The notes: generated by a model from the letters alone, not told the origin. Shown: positions 1 through 10,054, numbered from the stretch's first letter. The stretch is 64,000 bases of DNA from Campylobacter concisus (GCF_002165775.1 NZ_NDYP01000003.1:62001-126000), one strand, 5' to 3'. Translations and numbers: made by a program.

Positions 1-2
1 AT

Positions 3-656
3 GTTGGCAAAAGCTCCATTTTAAACTCGTTTTTGGCATACGAGAGAGCGATCGTTAGCGACGAGGCTGGCACGACCAGAGATAGGATAGAAGAAAATTT
101 CAAGATCGGCTCGCATCTAGTTCGTATAATAGACACCGCAGGCATCAGAAAAGATGCTGGAAGGATCGAGCAAATTGGCATAAACTACTCGATTTCTGCC
201 ATAAATGAAGCTGACATCATCCTAGCTATCTTTGATGGCTCAAATATAAGCGACGAGCAAGACAAAGAGATAATTAGACTCGTTTCTAACTCAAGTAAAA
301 AAGCCTTTTTTATCCTAAACAAAAGTGATCTGGCGTTTAAATTTGACATAGAGCTAGAGAGCGCTATCAAAATTTCAGCAAAAACCGATACGAGTGTAGT
401 TTTAAAAGAGCTTGAGGGTTACCTCAAGACGCAAGACACCGACGAGATCATGCTAAGCTCAAACCGCCAAATTTTAAGCTGCAAAGAGGCGAGTGAAGCT
501 TTAAAAAGAGCGTTAAATTTGCTTGTCGAGTCTGAGCTTGAGCTTTTTGCTTATGAGCTAAATGTGGCGATAGAGCAAATCTCGTCGATCACAAAGCCGT
601 TTGAGAGAAGCGAAATTTTAGACGAAATGTTTAGCAACTTTTGCCTCGGCAAATAA
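3..656 (+). CDS. mnmE: tRNA modification GTPase MnmE, C-terminal part (5' end outside window)
   Basis: MnmE, with MnmG, modifies the wobble uridine of certain tRNAs; it is a dimeric cytoplasmic GTPase. The frame is open from the first bases: [16 protein letters not shown] is the P-loop (G1) of the G domain, followed by DEAGTTRD (G2), DTAG (G3) and NKSD (G4). The protein ends in CLGK, matching the C-terminal Cys-x-Gly-Lys characteristic of MnmE, which separates it from Der and other tandem GTPases. The N-terminal folate-binding domain lies upstream of the window. There is no internal start of note; a TTG at position 33 is only an internal Leu codon. Confidence 0.95.
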   Translation, partial: VGKSSILNSFLAYERAIVSDEAGTTRDRIEENFKIGSHLVRIIDTAGIRKDAGRIEQIGINYSISAINEADIILAIFDGSNISDEQDKEIIRLVSNSSKKAFFILNKSDLAFKFDIELESAIKISAKTDTSVVLKELEGYLKTQDTDEIMLSSNRQILSCKEASEALKRALNLLVESELELFAYELNVAIEQISSITKPFERSEILDEMFSNFCLGK

Positions 657-687
657 CGAAATTTACTCTATAAAAAAGGAAAAAATA

Positions 688-1425
688 GTGAAAAAAATCT
701 TATCTATAGCCGCTCTAGCTGCGTTGCTGGGCGGTTGCATGCCTTCACAGGATCATATAGCGGCTAACGTAGTATCGCCTGCGCCGGACTGGATCAAATA
801 TCTAGAAAATGACGGCAGCGTCGGCAATATAGCATTTTTCTCGGAAAATTTGGGCGCAACTTATGCGCAAAAAAACGGCGATATCATCGGTATGGCGCTC
901 ATAAAAAAAGATGGTCAAAACTTGAAGCTTGGCGATATGTACGCGCAAAACGGAACTTCTTTTATAGTTTTGGAGCTTAACGATAAAGAGCAATTCGGTT
1001 ACCAGTACATAAATATGCGCGATAAAAACGAGCTTACGACTCTAAGAGGGGCTAGAAAGGTCAAATTTTATCAGTTTGGCGGCGGCATATTAGAGAGCGT
1101 GGTTTTTAGCTCGGACTCGGGTGCGGTGTGCGAGAGTTTTGCGGCGGGTAAGGCGGTAAAAGCTCGTGCGGTGACTAATTATTACGATAAAGAAAGCGCC
1201 GACAATAGCGAGTTTTTCGCGACTTTGATGGATATCGGAGTGAAAAAGGGCAAAAGCGCCGAGATCAAAAATCTAGACTTTAAATTTTTCGTTAGCGACG
1301 GTAAGCTGGCCAGCACTCAGACGCGGGCTCGATCTGTGGAATTTAGGAGTAAAGTCATAGACGCCGACGCTAAAAAACAGGAGCGAATCCTATCAAACAT
1401 CGTTTGCGCCGCTCCTAAAAACTGA
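688..1425 (+). CDS. Paralogous lipoprotein family, copy 1
   Basis: A 245-residue lipoprotein of unknown function. The signal peptide ends in a lipobox LGGC with the lipidated Cys at residue 17. A DWIKYLENDGS segment follows (about 34-44), then FYQFGGGILESVVF (about 128-141), C148-E-S-F-A-A-G and a TNYY motif, and a Cys (240) near the C-terminus. The same landmarks recur in the proteins at 1458, 2207, 7294 and 7891, so this is the first of three tandem members of a five-member family. An AAAAGGAAA ribosome site precedes the ATG. The gene is GC-rich for this window (33 of 60 bases at 1081-1140). The family name is unknown to me. Confidence 0.85.
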   Translation: MKKILSIAALAALLGGCMPSQDHIAANVVSPAPDWIKYLENDGSVGNIAFFSENLGATYAQKNGDIIGMALIKKDGQNLKLGDMYAQNGTSFIVLELNDKEQFGYQYINMRDKNELTTLRGARKVKFYQFGGGILESVVFSSDSGAVCESFAAGKAVKARAVTNYYDKESADNSEFFATLMDIGVKKGKSAEIKNLDFKFFVSDGKLASTQTRARSVEFRSKVIDADAKKQERILSNIVCAAPKN

Positions 1426-1457
1426 TCTTTTTTATCAAATTTAAACGCGAGCGCGAG

Positions 1458-2195
1458 ATGAAAAAATTATTTCTAGCAGCCGTCGCAGCCTTGGCATTTA
1501 GCGGTTGCGCGAGCATTACTAGCAGCGCAAACAAAGCCGAGCGCGACGTCTCAAATATCGACGTTCCGGAGGATGGCTGGACGAGATATCTGGGTACTGA
1601 TGGTACCGTTAGGGAGGTCGCCTTTTTGACGGCGTTTTTCTCGCGCGATTTTCGTACTCAGCCTGAAGACGGCGAGACTACAGGCTTTGCTCTTACTAAA
1701 AAAGAGGGCAGCAGGCTGCCTTTTAGGCTCGGGGCCGTCCATAAAAGCGGAGATAGAGCGTTTATGCTAAAAGATGCCGATACCGAGGCGGAGTTTGATC
1801 TAAAGGACGAAGCGAGCGTGACCGAGCTTTGGGACGCTCGGCGGATCAAATTTTATGAATTTAGCTCAAATTTGACGACGGTAGCGGTTTTTGAGGCGCC
1901 GATTTCGGTTTGCGAGGCATTTAAAAAAGGCGGCGACGTTAGCGTGAAATCCGTATCTAGCTACTATGATACGCAAAATTTAGAAAAACGGTATTTTACG
2001 GCCGTTATAACGCAGGCAAAAATTTCGTCCAAAGGCGGCGCGCTACTTTTAAAATCTCATATAGAAAATTTTACAAATCCAGACAGTCCGCGAGAAGTAG
2101 CCGAAAAAACGCCTAAATTTGAGGAAAAAATCCAAAACGAGTTGCGCGGGTATGAGCCGAGGCTTAATCAAATTTGCTCTTTGAGCGAGAAGTAA
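1458..2195 (+). CDS. Paralogous lipoprotein family, copy 2
   Basis: A 245-residue lipoprotein of unknown function with a lipobox FSGC at residue 17. It keeps the family landmarks in more divergent form: GWTRYLGTDGTV near the N-terminus, FYEFSSNLTTVAVF in the middle, then VCEAFKKG, a SYYD motif and a Cys close to the C-terminus (QICSLSEK). It sits 32 bases after copy 1 and reads into copy 3, so the three are probably co-transcribed. Like its neighbours it is rich in GCG, CGG and GAG codons compared with the rest of the window. It is probably periplasm-facing and anchored in the inner or outer membrane. Confidence 0.85.
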   Translation: MKKLFLAAVAALAFSGCASITSSANKAERDVSNIDVPEDGWTRYLGTDGTVREVAFLTAFFSRDFRTQPEDGETTGFALTKKEGSRLPFRLGAVHKSGDRAFMLKDADTEAEFDLKDEASVTELWDARRIKFYEFSSNLTTVAVFEAPISVCEAFKKGGDVSVKSVSSYYDTQNLEKRYFTAVITQAKISSKGGALLLKSHIENFTNPDSPREVAEKTPKFEEKIQNELRGYEPRLNQICSLSEK

Positions 2196-2206
2196 GGAGG
2201 ATAAAA

Positions 2207-2959
2207 ATGAAAAATACGATGATTTTTAAGACGGCGGCAGCGGCTGCTATGGCATTAGCGTTTAGCGGTTGCGCGGCCATTACAGGCGAGATGGGCGGCG
2301 AGAGAGCGTGGCGTACATATATGGAAAACGACGCTAGCATACAGCAGATCGGATTTATAACCGAGACTACGGTCTACGAGATGAGCGGCGGCAAAAAAGA
2401 GGAAAAATTCGGCGACTACATGGGTAGGGCCGAGGTGAAATCGCCGGGCGAGAGCGACTTGGCGAGCCAAAATCTAGGCTGGGTTTATGCAAGCGGCGAC
2501 GGCGTAAAAACTCTGATAGTGATTGATCTGGATAGTGGTAAAAATGTAGATTTGAGTGATAAAGACGAGATAAAAAAGCTACAAAACTCAAAGAAATTTA
2601 AGTTTTACGAATTTGGCGGCGGGATCCTTGAGAGCGTGGTTTATAGTGCGCAAAAATCTCCCGTTTGCAAGGCGTTTTTTAGCGGCGAACCTATAAGCGC
2701 TAGAAGCGTGACAAACTACTACGTGGGCGCGTTTGACGAGTTTTTTGCCACTGTGATCGACGCGAAGATAGTCGGAAACAAAGGCTTTGAGATAAAAAAT
2801 TTAGACTTTAAATTTCACCTGCCCGGCAGCAAGTTAGCCCAGACTAAAGAGCAGGCGACCTCTGCTAAATTTAGACAAGACGTCATCGAGCAAGACCTCA
2901 AAAAGCAAGGACGCATCCTGCTAAACATACTTTGCTACGATAGCATGCCGAGCAAGTAG
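2207..2959 (+). CDS. Paralogous lipoprotein family, copy 3
   Basis: A 250-residue lipoprotein of unknown function. I choose the ATG at 2207 because AAGGAGG lies just upstream; an upstream in-frame TTG at 2174 would put residues before the signal peptide and overlap copy 2. The lipobox FSGC places the lipid Cys at residue 22. AWRTYMENDASI, FYEFGGGILESVVY, SPVCKAFFSG, TNYY, EIKNLDFKF and a C-terminal ILCYDS closely match copy 1, making copies 1 and 3 the nearest pair. It ends the GC-rich block; about 340 bases without a gene separate it from purL. Confidence 0.87.
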   Translation: MKNTMIFKTAAAAAMALAFSGCAAITGEMGGERAWRTYMENDASIQQIGFITETTVYEMSGGKKEEKFGDYMGRAEVKSPGESDLASQNLGWVYASGDGVKTLIVIDLDSGKNVDLSDKDEIKKLQNSKKFKFYEFGGGILESVVYSAQKSPVCKAFFSGEPISARSVTNYYVGAFDEFFATVIDAKIVGNKGFEIKNLDFKFHLPGSKLAQTKEQATSAKFRQDVIEQDLKKQGRILLNILCYDSMPSK

Positions 2960-3302
2960 GCATTTGCGGCGGGTAATCGCCTGCTGAATTTGACGGAGTA
3001 TCGGACTTTCTTGCGTCAAATTTAGGGTTCTAGTATGCTTAAATTTTTATTTTCCACAGCTAGTTCAAATTTGGCATTTGTCTAAAATTTGAGCCGTTCA
3101 CCAAGACCCGTACCGCAAAAATGCTAATTTTTCGGTTGAATTTATAGCCGAATCAATAACTACAAATATAACATTTTAGCTTGCTATATGAAGTTTAGAC
3201 TCTTATTTTATTCGTCAAATTTGTTCTGTTTTCGCTCCTTTGGTTTATCATCTTTTTATGCAAATTTAAGTAAAATCAACCAAAATTTTTTAAAGGCTAA
3301 AA
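2960..3302 (+). other. Intergenic stretch between lipoprotein array and purL
   Basis: I see no convincing coding sequence in these 343 bases. An inverted repeat, AATTTGACG at 2987-2995 and CGTCAAATT at 3014-3022 with an 18-base loop, could act as a weak terminator or mRNA end structure for the lipoprotein array, but no strong T-run follows it directly. Composition changes here from the GC-rich array to ordinary AT-rich DNA. The last 40 bases carry a TAAAAT-like -10 and an AAAGG ribosome site for purL. Confidence 0.5.
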
Positions 3303-5492
3303 ATGGACAAAGCTACCGTAAAAGCGCACAAGATCAGCGACGACGAATACGAAAATATACTTAAAATCCTAGGCAGAGAGCCCAATTTGCTCGAGCTTGG
3401 GATATTTTCCGCGATGTGGAGCGAGCACTGCAGCTACAAGTCGAGTAAAAAGTACCTAAACGGCTTTCCGACAAAGGCACCGTGGGTCATCCAAGGACCT
3501 GGCGAAAACGCTGGTGTCATCGACGTTGGCGATGGGATCGCAGCTGTGTTTAAGATGGAGAGTCACAATCACCCAAGCTTTATCGAGCCATTTCAGGGTG
3601 CTGCCACTGGCGTTGGTGGAATTTTAAGAGATGTCTTTACGATGGGTGCAAGAGTCGTTGCAAACATGAACTCGCTTCGTTTTGGTGAGATAAGAGGCGA
3701 TGGCGAGCTAGCCAAAAAGCATAGATATCTACTAAAAGGAAGCGTCGCTGGCATAGGACACTATGGCAACTGCATGGGTATTCCAACAGTTGGCGGCGAA
3801 ACTACGTTTGATCCTAGCTTTAATGGCAATATCCTAATCAATGCTTTTGCGCTTGGCCTTTGCAAAAGTGATGAAATTTTCTATGGTAAGGCTGAAGGTG
3901 TGGGCAACCCAGTCATTTACGTGGGCTCAAAGACCGGTAGAGACGGACTTGGAGGCGCTGTGATGGCGAGTGATAGCTTTAACGACGAGAACAAATCGCT
4001 TCGTCCAACGGTGCAAGTGGGCGACCCATTTGCTGAGAAGCTACTTATGGAAGCTTGCTTAGAGCTCTTTAAAAAAGACTATATCATCGGCATCCAAGAT
4101 ATGGGTGCAGCAGGGCTAACAAGCTCTAGCTTTGAGATGGCTGGCAGAAGTGGCAGTGGCATGAAGATGTATCTAGACCGCGTGCCTATGCGCGAAGTTG
4201 GCATGACGCCTTATGAGCTAATGCTAAGCGAGTCTCAAGAGCGTATGTTAATATGCGCAAAAAAAGGTTATGAACAAAAAGTGCTTGAAATTTTTAGAAA
4301 ATGGGATCTTGATGCTGAGATCATCGGCGAGGTCACAAGTAGTGGCGTGATGCAGCTTTACTGGCATGGTGAGCTTTCAGGTGAAATCCCTATCGGCCCA
4401 CTTAGCGAGGCAGCTCCAGTGCTTGATCGCCCAGTTGCACGTCCAAAATACCTTGATGAGATAGCAAATTTAAAAATCCCAAATAATGTTGATAACAAAA
4501 CCGCATTTTTCAAGCTTTTAAAAGAGCCAGAAGTGCTAAATAAAAGCTTTATCTACGACCAATACGACGCAAATATCCAGACAAATACTATAAAACAGCC
4601 TGGTCACTTAGGTGCCGCAAGTATCAGAGTAAAGGGCACTAAAAAGGCCGTCTCTATGGCCGCACAGTGCGATCCTAGAGCAAATTTTGTTGATCCTAAA
4701 ATTGGTGCTGCAAGAGCCGTTGCTGCAGCTGGTAGAAAGGTGGCTATGAGCGGCGCTGTGCCACTTGCGATCACTGACTGCCTAAACTACGGCAATCCAC
4801 AAAATCCAGAGGTAATGTGGCAGTTTAAAGAGGGGTGCGAAGGCATAAAAGAGGCTTGTCGTGAGCTAAATACACCAGTAGTTAGCGGTAACGTGAGCCT
4901 TTATAACGACACAGATGGCGTGAGCGTCTATCCAACGCCAGCCATCGTCACAGTTGGCGTAAATGAAGATGCAAATTTAAACCTAAAAAGCACATTTTTA
5001 AGCGAGGACAGGGCGATTTACCTGCTTGGTGAGACAAGCGGGGAATTTGCTGCCTCACTTTACGCAAAGGCGCTATTTGATGTGGTCGGCGGCAAGCTAA
5101 AAGAGGTTGATTATAAAGCTGAGCGAGCTCTTTGGGACCTAGTGATCGAGGCAAATAAAGAGCAAATTTTAGAATTTGCTAATAGCGTAGGCGTAGGCGG
5201 TCTTGCTATTACGCTAGTAAAAATGGCTAGCATATCAAACATCGGCATAAACTGCGAAGCGAAATTTAAAGAGTCAAATTTTATCTTTGATGAAAGCTTT
5301 TCAAGAGCAGTTGTGGGTGTGAAAGACGAGGCTAAATTTGAAGCGCTTGCTGCTAAATTTGGTGTGAAATTTGAAAAGATCGGCGTTAGTGGCGGCAGGA
5401 GATTTAAGCTAAATGATATTGATGAGAACATGGACGAGATAAGAGAAATTTATCTAAATGAGTTTGCAAAAATCGTTAGAAAAGAGGATTAA
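3303..5492 (+). CDS. purL: Phosphoribosylformylglycinamidine synthase, small-type PurL
   Basis: PurL catalyses the ATP-dependent conversion of FGAR to FGAM with ammonia channelled from glutamine, step 4 of de novo purine synthesis. At 729 residues this is the small-type subunit, which works with separate PurS and PurQ proteins (not in this window). Visible landmarks are [14 protein letters not shown] near residue 37 with active-site His42, SHNHPS at 87-92, [12 protein letters not shown] near 99, and the second repeat with CLNYGNP and SGNVSLYND. The gene is intact, starts at ATG after AAAGG, and is followed closely by the 5496 gene (3-base gap), so it may head the run through purH at 10049. 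Confidence 0.97.
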   Translation: MDKATVKAHKISDDEYENILKILGREPNLLELGIFSAMWSEHCSYKSSKKYLNGFPTKAPWVIQGPGENAGVIDVGDGIAAVFKMESHNHPSFIEPFQGAATGVGGILRDVFTMGARVVANMNSLRFGEIRGDGELAKKHRYLLKGSVAGIGHYGNCMGIPTVGGETTFDPSFNGNILINAFALGLCKSDEIFYGKAEGVGNPVIYVGSKTGRDGLGGAVMASDSFNDENKSLRPTVQVGDPFAEKLLMEACLELFKKDYIIGIQDMGAAGLTSSSFEMAGRSGSGMKMYLDRVPMREVGMTPYELMLSESQERMLICAKKGYEQKVLEIFRKWDLDAEIIGEVTSSGVMQLYWHGELSGEIPIGPLSEAAPVLDRPVARPKYLDEIANLKIPNNVDNKTAFFKLLKEPEVLNKSFIYDQYDANIQTNTIKQPGHLGAASIRVKGTKKAVSMAAQCDPRANFVDPKIGAARAVAAAGRKVAMSGAVPLAITDCLNYGNPQNPEVMWQFKEGCEGIKEACRELNTPVVSGNVSLYNDTDGVSVYPTPAIVTVGVNEDANLNLKSTFLSEDRAIYLLGETSGEFAASLYAKALFDVVGGKLKEVDYKAERALWDLVIEANKEQILEFANSVGVGGLAITLVKMASISNIGINCEAKFKESNFIFDESFSRAVVGVKDEAKFEALAAKFGVKFEKIGVSGGRRFKLNDIDENMDEIREIYLNEFAKIVRKED

Positions 5493-5495
5493 AAA

Positions 5496-6557
5496 ATGGC
5501 TTTGAAAAAGGGCAAGGTCACTGAGGCTGAAAATGAGCAAAAGGAAGCAGAACAAGTTGAAAAACGAGGCGTAGCAAAGCCGCCAGTACTTTTTAGTAAG
5601 ACACAAAATTTAATAAAATCAATCGAAAAAAGACTAAACGCTACCTTGATAACTTACTATAATTCAAACGCTGGTAGTGTTTGCGGCAATGATGCAAGTG
5701 CTATGTATGAAATTTTAAAGGGTAAAAAGATAGATACTGCTTATCTTTTTATAAAAAGCGACGGCGGAAGCGGTATCGCCGCTCTTAGGATTATCACTAC
5801 ACTTAGAAATTACTGCAAAAATTTAATAGCTCTAATACCTGCAAACTGCGCCTCAGCTGCTACCATGATGGCACTTGGCGCAAATGAGATCGTCATGGGC
5901 CCACTTGCCTATCTAACGCCTGTTGATACCTCACTAAAACACGAGCTTAGCCCGACAAATAAAGGCAATGAGCTTGTGAGCGTTTCGATGGACGAACTTA
6001 GTCGTGTTGTTAAGCTTTGGAAAGAGCAAGACAAAGATAGGCCAAACGATACAAACCCTTATAATTCGCTTTATGAGTATATTCATCCGCTAGTCTTTGG
6101 TGCGGTTGATCGTGCTAGCTCGCTATCGCTTAAGATTTGCACCGAGCTTCTTAGGTACCACATCGATGATGATAAAAAGATCGCAGAAATTTCTGAAAGG
6201 CTAAATGGCGACTACCCAGCTCACGAATATCCGATCCTCTTTAGAGAGGCGCACGAGATCGGTCTTCATGTAAAAAAGATGGATGATGATCTAAATGAAA
6301 TGCTTCAAGAGTTAACGCTGCTTTACTCTGAGATGGGACAGCGAGCTTTTACTGACTATGATGAAAATAGCTACCACGATAACAATATCGCAAACATCAT
6401 CGAGACAAACGGCAAACAAATTTACTATCAGATCGATAAAGACTGGTTTTATCGCCCTGAGGAGCGCCGCTGGAACGTGATGAACGACGAGAGCTCATGG
6501 CGCAAAAACGAGCTAGTAAATGGCAAGATAAAAAATACGATCTATCACTTGTGGTAA
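5496..6557 (+). CDS. Serine dehydrogenase proteinase-family (SDH/ClpP-like) protein
   Basis: A 353-residue member, by pattern, of the SDH serine-protease family related to ClpP/SppA (Pfam SDH_protease; assignment from memory). After a charged Lys/Glu-rich N-terminus, the crotonase-like core shows SDGGSG at 88-93 (oxyanion-type loop) and NCASAATMMALGA near 117-129, in which Ser120 sits at the expected nucleophile position, then MGPLAYLTPVDTSL near 134-147. There is no signal peptide or membrane segment, so it is probably cytosolic. It begins 3 bases after purL and ends one base before the membrane J-protein gene, suggesting the two are made together and may act in protein quality control. The substrate is unknown. 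Confidence 0.75.
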   Translation: MALKKGKVTEAENEQKEAEQVEKRGVAKPPVLFSKTQNLIKSIEKRLNATLITYYNSNAGSVCGNDASAMYEILKGKKIDTAYLFIKSDGGSGIAALRIITTLRNYCKNLIALIPANCASAATMMALGANEIVMGPLAYLTPVDTSLKHELSPTNKGNELVSVSMDELSRVVKLWKEQDKDRPNDTNPYNSLYEYIHPLVFGAVDRASSLSLKICTELLRYHIDDDKKIAEISERLNGDYPAHEYPILFREAHEIGLHVKKMDDDLNEMLQELTLLYSEMGQRAFTDYDENSYHDNNIANIIETNGKQIYYQIDKDWFYRPEERRWNVMNDESSWRKNELVNGKIKNTIYHLW

Positions 6558-6558
6558 T

Positions 6559-7293
6559 ATGTCTGGAGTTTTGTTTTTACTGATATTAGGCGGTGCGATA
6601 TTTTTCTTTATGAGCGTGCAAATAGGCAACAACCGCAAGAAACAAGCAAATGTAGATGAGGCTAAATTTCTAGTCTCACTGCTTGCAAAAGTCGCTAAAA
6701 GTGACGGCAGGGTTAGCGAGCTAGAGGCTAGGCTGATCACTCAAGTGCTAGATGATCTAAGCCAGAAAGTTAGCGGCGTTAGTGGCGTGCGTGAGTATCT
6801 AAAAGAGGTCTATAAGAGCCAAAAAGAAAATGTAGATAATGCCCATGAAACCGCCAGAAACTACAAGCACGCGTTTAATCTAAACTACGATACCTGCGTA
6901 GCTAGGCTCACTTTTTTTCTAAATTTAGCCTATATAGATGGAGAATTTAACAAAAGCGAGCAAGATGTTATAAGAAACATTGCTTATGGATTTGGCATAG
7001 ATAAAGAGACGCTTGATGAGATTATCTTAAAATTTGATAATTTTTATAGTTCAAGATTTAAGACAAATTCCAATGCCAGCATAGTAAAAAATGATCCATT
7101 TGAGGTTTTAGGACTTAGCAAGAGTGCAAATTTTGATGAGATAAAGCTTCGATATAAAGAGCTTGTTAGGCAGTATCATCCTGATATTTTGATGGGTAGG
7201 GGAGAGAGTAAAGAGGTTATAGAGAGTTCAACCAAAAAGCTTCAAGAGATAAATGAGGCTTATGGGCGTTTGAAAGAGAAATTTGGAGCTTAG
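6559..7293 (+). CDS. DjlA-like membrane J-domain protein
   Basis: A 244-residue co-chaperone with the DjlA layout. One N-terminal transmembrane segment covers about residues 3-20, a TerB/DjlA-type helical domain about 33-160 (with paired KSDGRVSELE and YIDGEFNKSE motifs), and a C-terminal J domain about 178-242 with the HPD triad at 207-209, which is needed to stimulate DnaK. It is probably anchored in the inner membrane with the J domain in the cytoplasm, recruiting DnaK. It follows the SDH-family protease gene by one base, and the next gene's ATG follows its stop codon directly, so the three are translationally close. Specific clients cannot be read from sequence. Confidence 0.85.
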   Translation: MSGVLFLLILGGAIFFFMSVQIGNNRKKQANVDEAKFLVSLLAKVAKSDGRVSELEARLITQVLDDLSQKVSGVSGVREYLKEVYKSQKENVDNAHETARNYKHAFNLNYDTCVARLTFFLNLAYIDGEFNKSEQDVIRNIAYGFGIDKETLDEIILKFDNFYSSRFKTNSNASIVKNDPFEVLGLSKSANFDEIKLRYKELVRQYHPDILMGRGESKEVIESSTKKLQEINEAYGRLKEKFGA

Positions 7294-7860
7294 ATGAAGA
7301 AAATTGCTATTTTGCTTTTGGCGGCGGTTGCCTTTTGTAAAGAGCTAAGCGTGACCGATCTTAATGGCAATGAGATCAAATTTGAACTAAAAGATAACGC
7401 ACTTTTTGAAAATAGTAAAAAAATAGGCGACTACAACAAAACAAGTAGTGTTAGTATTATTCTCGCCAGCTATAGTGGCATGGAGAGTAGTTTTAAGGCT
7501 GTAAAGACTAAAAATTTAAATGAATTTAAAGAGTATATATTTTCAGATGAAGGTGGCATAAAGGTCGTCAAATTTAGCTCAAAAAGCCCTATATGTGAGG
7601 CTTTTAGCAAAGGTGAAGCGATAAATTTAAGCGTGCTAAATTCTAGCTACTTTAATGGCAGACAAATTTCAAGATATGTTTTTAGTGTTGATATCGTTGA
7701 TGGCAAGCTAGAAAATTTAAATAAAAATAGTCATTTTGCAATAAAATCAAGCGATGAAAATTTAAAAAAACTTGAAAGTATAACGGAACAAAATATCAAA
7801 AAAGATACAGCTATGGGGCTACTTGTGCTTGAAAAGGCGATGTGTTTGGCGGAGAAATAA
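7294..7860 (+). CDS. Secreted member (copy 4) of the five-member lipoprotein family
   Basis: A 188-residue exported protein of unknown function. The N-terminus is a signal peptide, but the Cys near residue 15 (AVAFCKE) lacks a good lipobox because Phe stands at -1, so it may be soluble in the periplasm rather than lipidated. It shares with the tandem lipoproteins at 688-2959 the stretch SPICEAFSKGEA, a following SSY and a Cys close to the C-terminus (AMCLAEK). It shares a GDY-type motif (KKIGDYNKTS) with the 7891 protein. Base composition is AT-rich and typical of the window (14 of 60 G+C at 7501-7560), unlike copies 1-3. It abuts the J-protein gene. Confidence 0.75.
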   Translation: MKKIAILLLAAVAFCKELSVTDLNGNEIKFELKDNALFENSKKIGDYNKTSSVSIILASYSGMESSFKAVKTKNLNEFKEYIFSDEGGIKVVKFSSKSPICEAFSKGEAINLSVLNSSYFNGRQISRYVFSVDIVDGKLENLNKNSHFAIKSSDENLKKLESITEQNIKKDTAMGLLVLEKAMCLAEK

Positions 7861-7890
7861 AATAAATTTAATCAATCTAAAGGAGAAAAA

Positions 7891-8493
7891 ATGAGAGAAA
7901 TTTTGCTAGCAGTTATTATAGCGATAGGATTAAGTGGGTGTTTTGCTCCTCCAGAACCTATGTATTTTAAGACGCAAGACAAGGTTGTCGAATATAGTTT
8001 TGACGACAAAGGTAAATTATATGAAGATGGAAAATTACTCGGAGACTACACTGATGTCTCACGGGAAACACAGGTGTTACTTAGAGATGATAGTGGCAAA
8101 TCCTATGTAAATTTCAATATTTATAAAACAAAAGGCGTGAAGTCGGCAACTATATATCTGTTTCAGCGAGAATCGGAATTTGCTGCTATCACAACAAAGG
8201 GTAGTGGTGATAGCATTTGTTACGCTTATATGGCAGGAGAGAATTTAGATATTAGTGGATTTGCAAGTGTTTATAACAAAGAAGATATACTTTTTTCATA
8301 CACTTTTGAGGGCACGTTAGACAAAAAAGAGTCCAAAATGCAAAAAATTAATGAATTGTATGTTAGTAGAAGTTTCTTGGATGCTAATGGTGGCGAGGAA
8401 AAATCAAAAGTGATTAGTGGAGAGATAATCAAGCTATATGGTTCTCATAAGCTAAAATTTATAAGAGATATTTTGAGTAAAGAGTGTAGATGA
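7891..8493 (+). CDS. Lipoprotein (copy 5) of the five-member family
   Basis: A 200-residue lipoprotein of unknown function with a lipobox LSGC at residue 17. It has [17 protein letters not shown], paralleling the 7294 protein, then [11 protein letters not shown], a SVY motif and a terminal Cys (KECR at the very end). Overall identity to copies 1-3 looks low, but the order of landmarks is the same. AAAGGAG precedes the ATG. The stop codon lies 24 bases before the purH start. It is likely co-transcribed with the 7294 gene and perhaps purH. Confidence 0.75.
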   Translation: MREILLAVIIAIGLSGCFAPPEPMYFKTQDKVVEYSFDDKGKLYEDGKLLGDYTDVSRETQVLLRDDSGKSYVNFNIYKTKGVKSATIYLFQRESEFAAITTKGSGDSICYAYMAGENLDISGFASVYNKEDILFSYTFEGTLDKKESKMQKINELYVSRSFLDANGGEEKSKVISGEIIKLYGSHKLKFIRDILSKECR

Positions 8494-8516
8494 TAAAATT
8501 TAATAAAGGAGAAAAA

Positions 8517-10049
8517 ATGAGAGCGTTGCTTAGCGTTAGCGATAAAGAGGGCATTGTAGAGTTTGCAAAGGGGCTGGAAGAGCTTGGCTGGCAGATACTT
8601 TCAACCGGTGGCACATTTAAGCTTTTAAAAGAAAATGGCATAAAAGCGACTGAGGTTAGTGAATTTACAGCTTCACCGGAGATGTTTGAGGGCAGGGTAA
8701 AGACGCTTCATCCAAAGATACATGGCGGTATCTTACACAAACGTGACGACGCTACACATGTGGCTCAGGCAAAAGAGCATGGCATCGAGGGTATTGACCT
8801 AGTTTGCGTAAATTTATATCCATTTAAAGAGACTACCATCAGGACTGATGACTTTGCTGAGATCATCGAAAATATCGATATCGGCGGCCCAGCTATGGTA
8901 AGAAGTGCTGCTAAAAACTTTAAAGACGTACTTATCGTTACAAGTGTGCTTGATTATGACGAAATTTTAAAGCGCCTAAGAGAAAAAAGTGATGATTTTG
9001 AGTTTAGAAGATCGCTGATGATAAAGGCTTACGAGCACACAGCGGCCTATGACAGCACGATCGCAAACTATATGAATGATAGATTTAATAGCGGTTTTGG
9101 CGATGCTAGATTTATTGTTGGCAACAAGGTTTTTGATACAAGATACGGCGAAAACCCTCACCAAAAAGGTGCGCTTTATGAGTTTAACTACTTCTTTTCA
9201 AACAACTTTAGAGCCCTAAAAGGCGAAGCTAGCTTTAACAACATGACTGATATAAATGGCGCTTTAATGCTTGCAACTAGTTTTGAAGACGCGCCAGCAG
9301 TGGCTATCATCAAGCACGCGAATCCTTGCGGCTTTGCGGTAAAAGATACTCTGCTTGAAAGCTACGTGGCAGCGCTTAAATGTGATCCGATATCAGCATA
9401 TGGCGGTGTGGTAGCGATAAATGGTACGCTTGATGAGGAGCTAGCTAAAAAGATAAATGAAATTTACGTTGAAGTAATCATCGCTGCAAATGTTGATGAA
9501 GCAGCGCTTAAAGTCTTTGAGAGCAAAAAACGTATCAAAATTTTCACTCAAGATAATAAATTTTTAGTACGTGCAGATGATAAATTTGACTTTAAACATA
9601 TTGATGGTGGCTTTGTATTTCAAGAAAGAGACTTCGTAAAAGACGAAGAGCTTGAAAATATGAAGCAAATGAGTAAAAAACATGCAAGTGGCAGCGAGCT
9701 AAAAGACGCTCAGATCGCGTGGAAAGTCGCTGCACTAACAAAGAGCAACTGCGTAGTTTATGTAAAAGATGGTGCGATGGTGGCTATTGGTATGGGTATG
9801 ACAAGCCGTGTGGATGCTGCACGTGCAGCCGTGGCAAAGGCAAAAGAGCTCGAGATCGACCTAAATGGTTGCGTACTTGCGAGTGAGGCATTCTTTCCAT
9901 TTAGAGATAGTATCGACATCGCTAGTAAGGTCGGTGTAAAATGCGTCATTGAACCAGGTGGTAGCATCAGAGATGATGAGGTGATAGAGGCCGCTGATGA
10001 GCATGGCATGTCGCTATATTTCACTGGCGTTAGACACTTCTTACACTAA
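8517..10049 (+). CDS. purH: Bifunctional AICAR transformylase / IMP cyclohydrolase
   Basis: PurH performs the last two steps of IMP synthesis: formyl transfer from 10-formyl-THF to AICAR, then cyclisation. The cyclohydrolase (MGS-like) domain occupies about residues 1-130 ([34 protein letters not shown]) and the transformylase domain follows ([30 protein letters not shown]-like end and [13 protein letters not shown]). I place the start at ATG 8517 because AAAGGAG lies six bases upstream and the protein then begins as family members do; an ATG at 8490 overlaps the previous gene's stop and adds nine atypical residues. The length of 510 residues is normal. A hairpin follows the stop. Confidence 0.97.
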   Translation: MRALLSVSDKEGIVEFAKGLEELGWQILSTGGTFKLLKENGIKATEVSEFTASPEMFEGRVKTLHPKIHGGILHKRDDATHVAQAKEHGIEGIDLVCVNLYPFKETTIRTDDFAEIIENIDIGGPAMVRSAAKNFKDVLIVTSVLDYDEILKRLREKSDDFEFRRSLMIKAYEHTAAYDSTIANYMNDRFNSGFGDARFIVGNKVFDTRYGENPHQKGALYEFNYFFSNNFRALKGEASFNNMTDINGALMLATSFEDAPAVAIIKHANPCGFAVKDTLLESYVAALKCDPISAYGGVVAINGTLDEELAKKINEIYVEVIIAANVDEAALKVFESKKRIKIFTQDNKFLVRADDKFDFKHIDGGFVFQERDFVKDEELENMKQMSKKHASGSELKDAQIAWKVAALTKSNCVVYVKDGAMVAIGMGMTSRVDAARAAVAKAKELEIDLNGCVLASEAFFPFRDSIDIASKVGVKCVIEPGGSIRDDEVIEAADEHGMSLYFTGVRHFLH

Positions 10050-10054
10050 AATTT

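Noticed and set aside
8490..8516. Upstream ATG for purH overlapping the lipoprotein stop
   Set aside because: The ribosome site AAAGGAG is placed for the ATG at 8517, and the extra residues are not part of the family.
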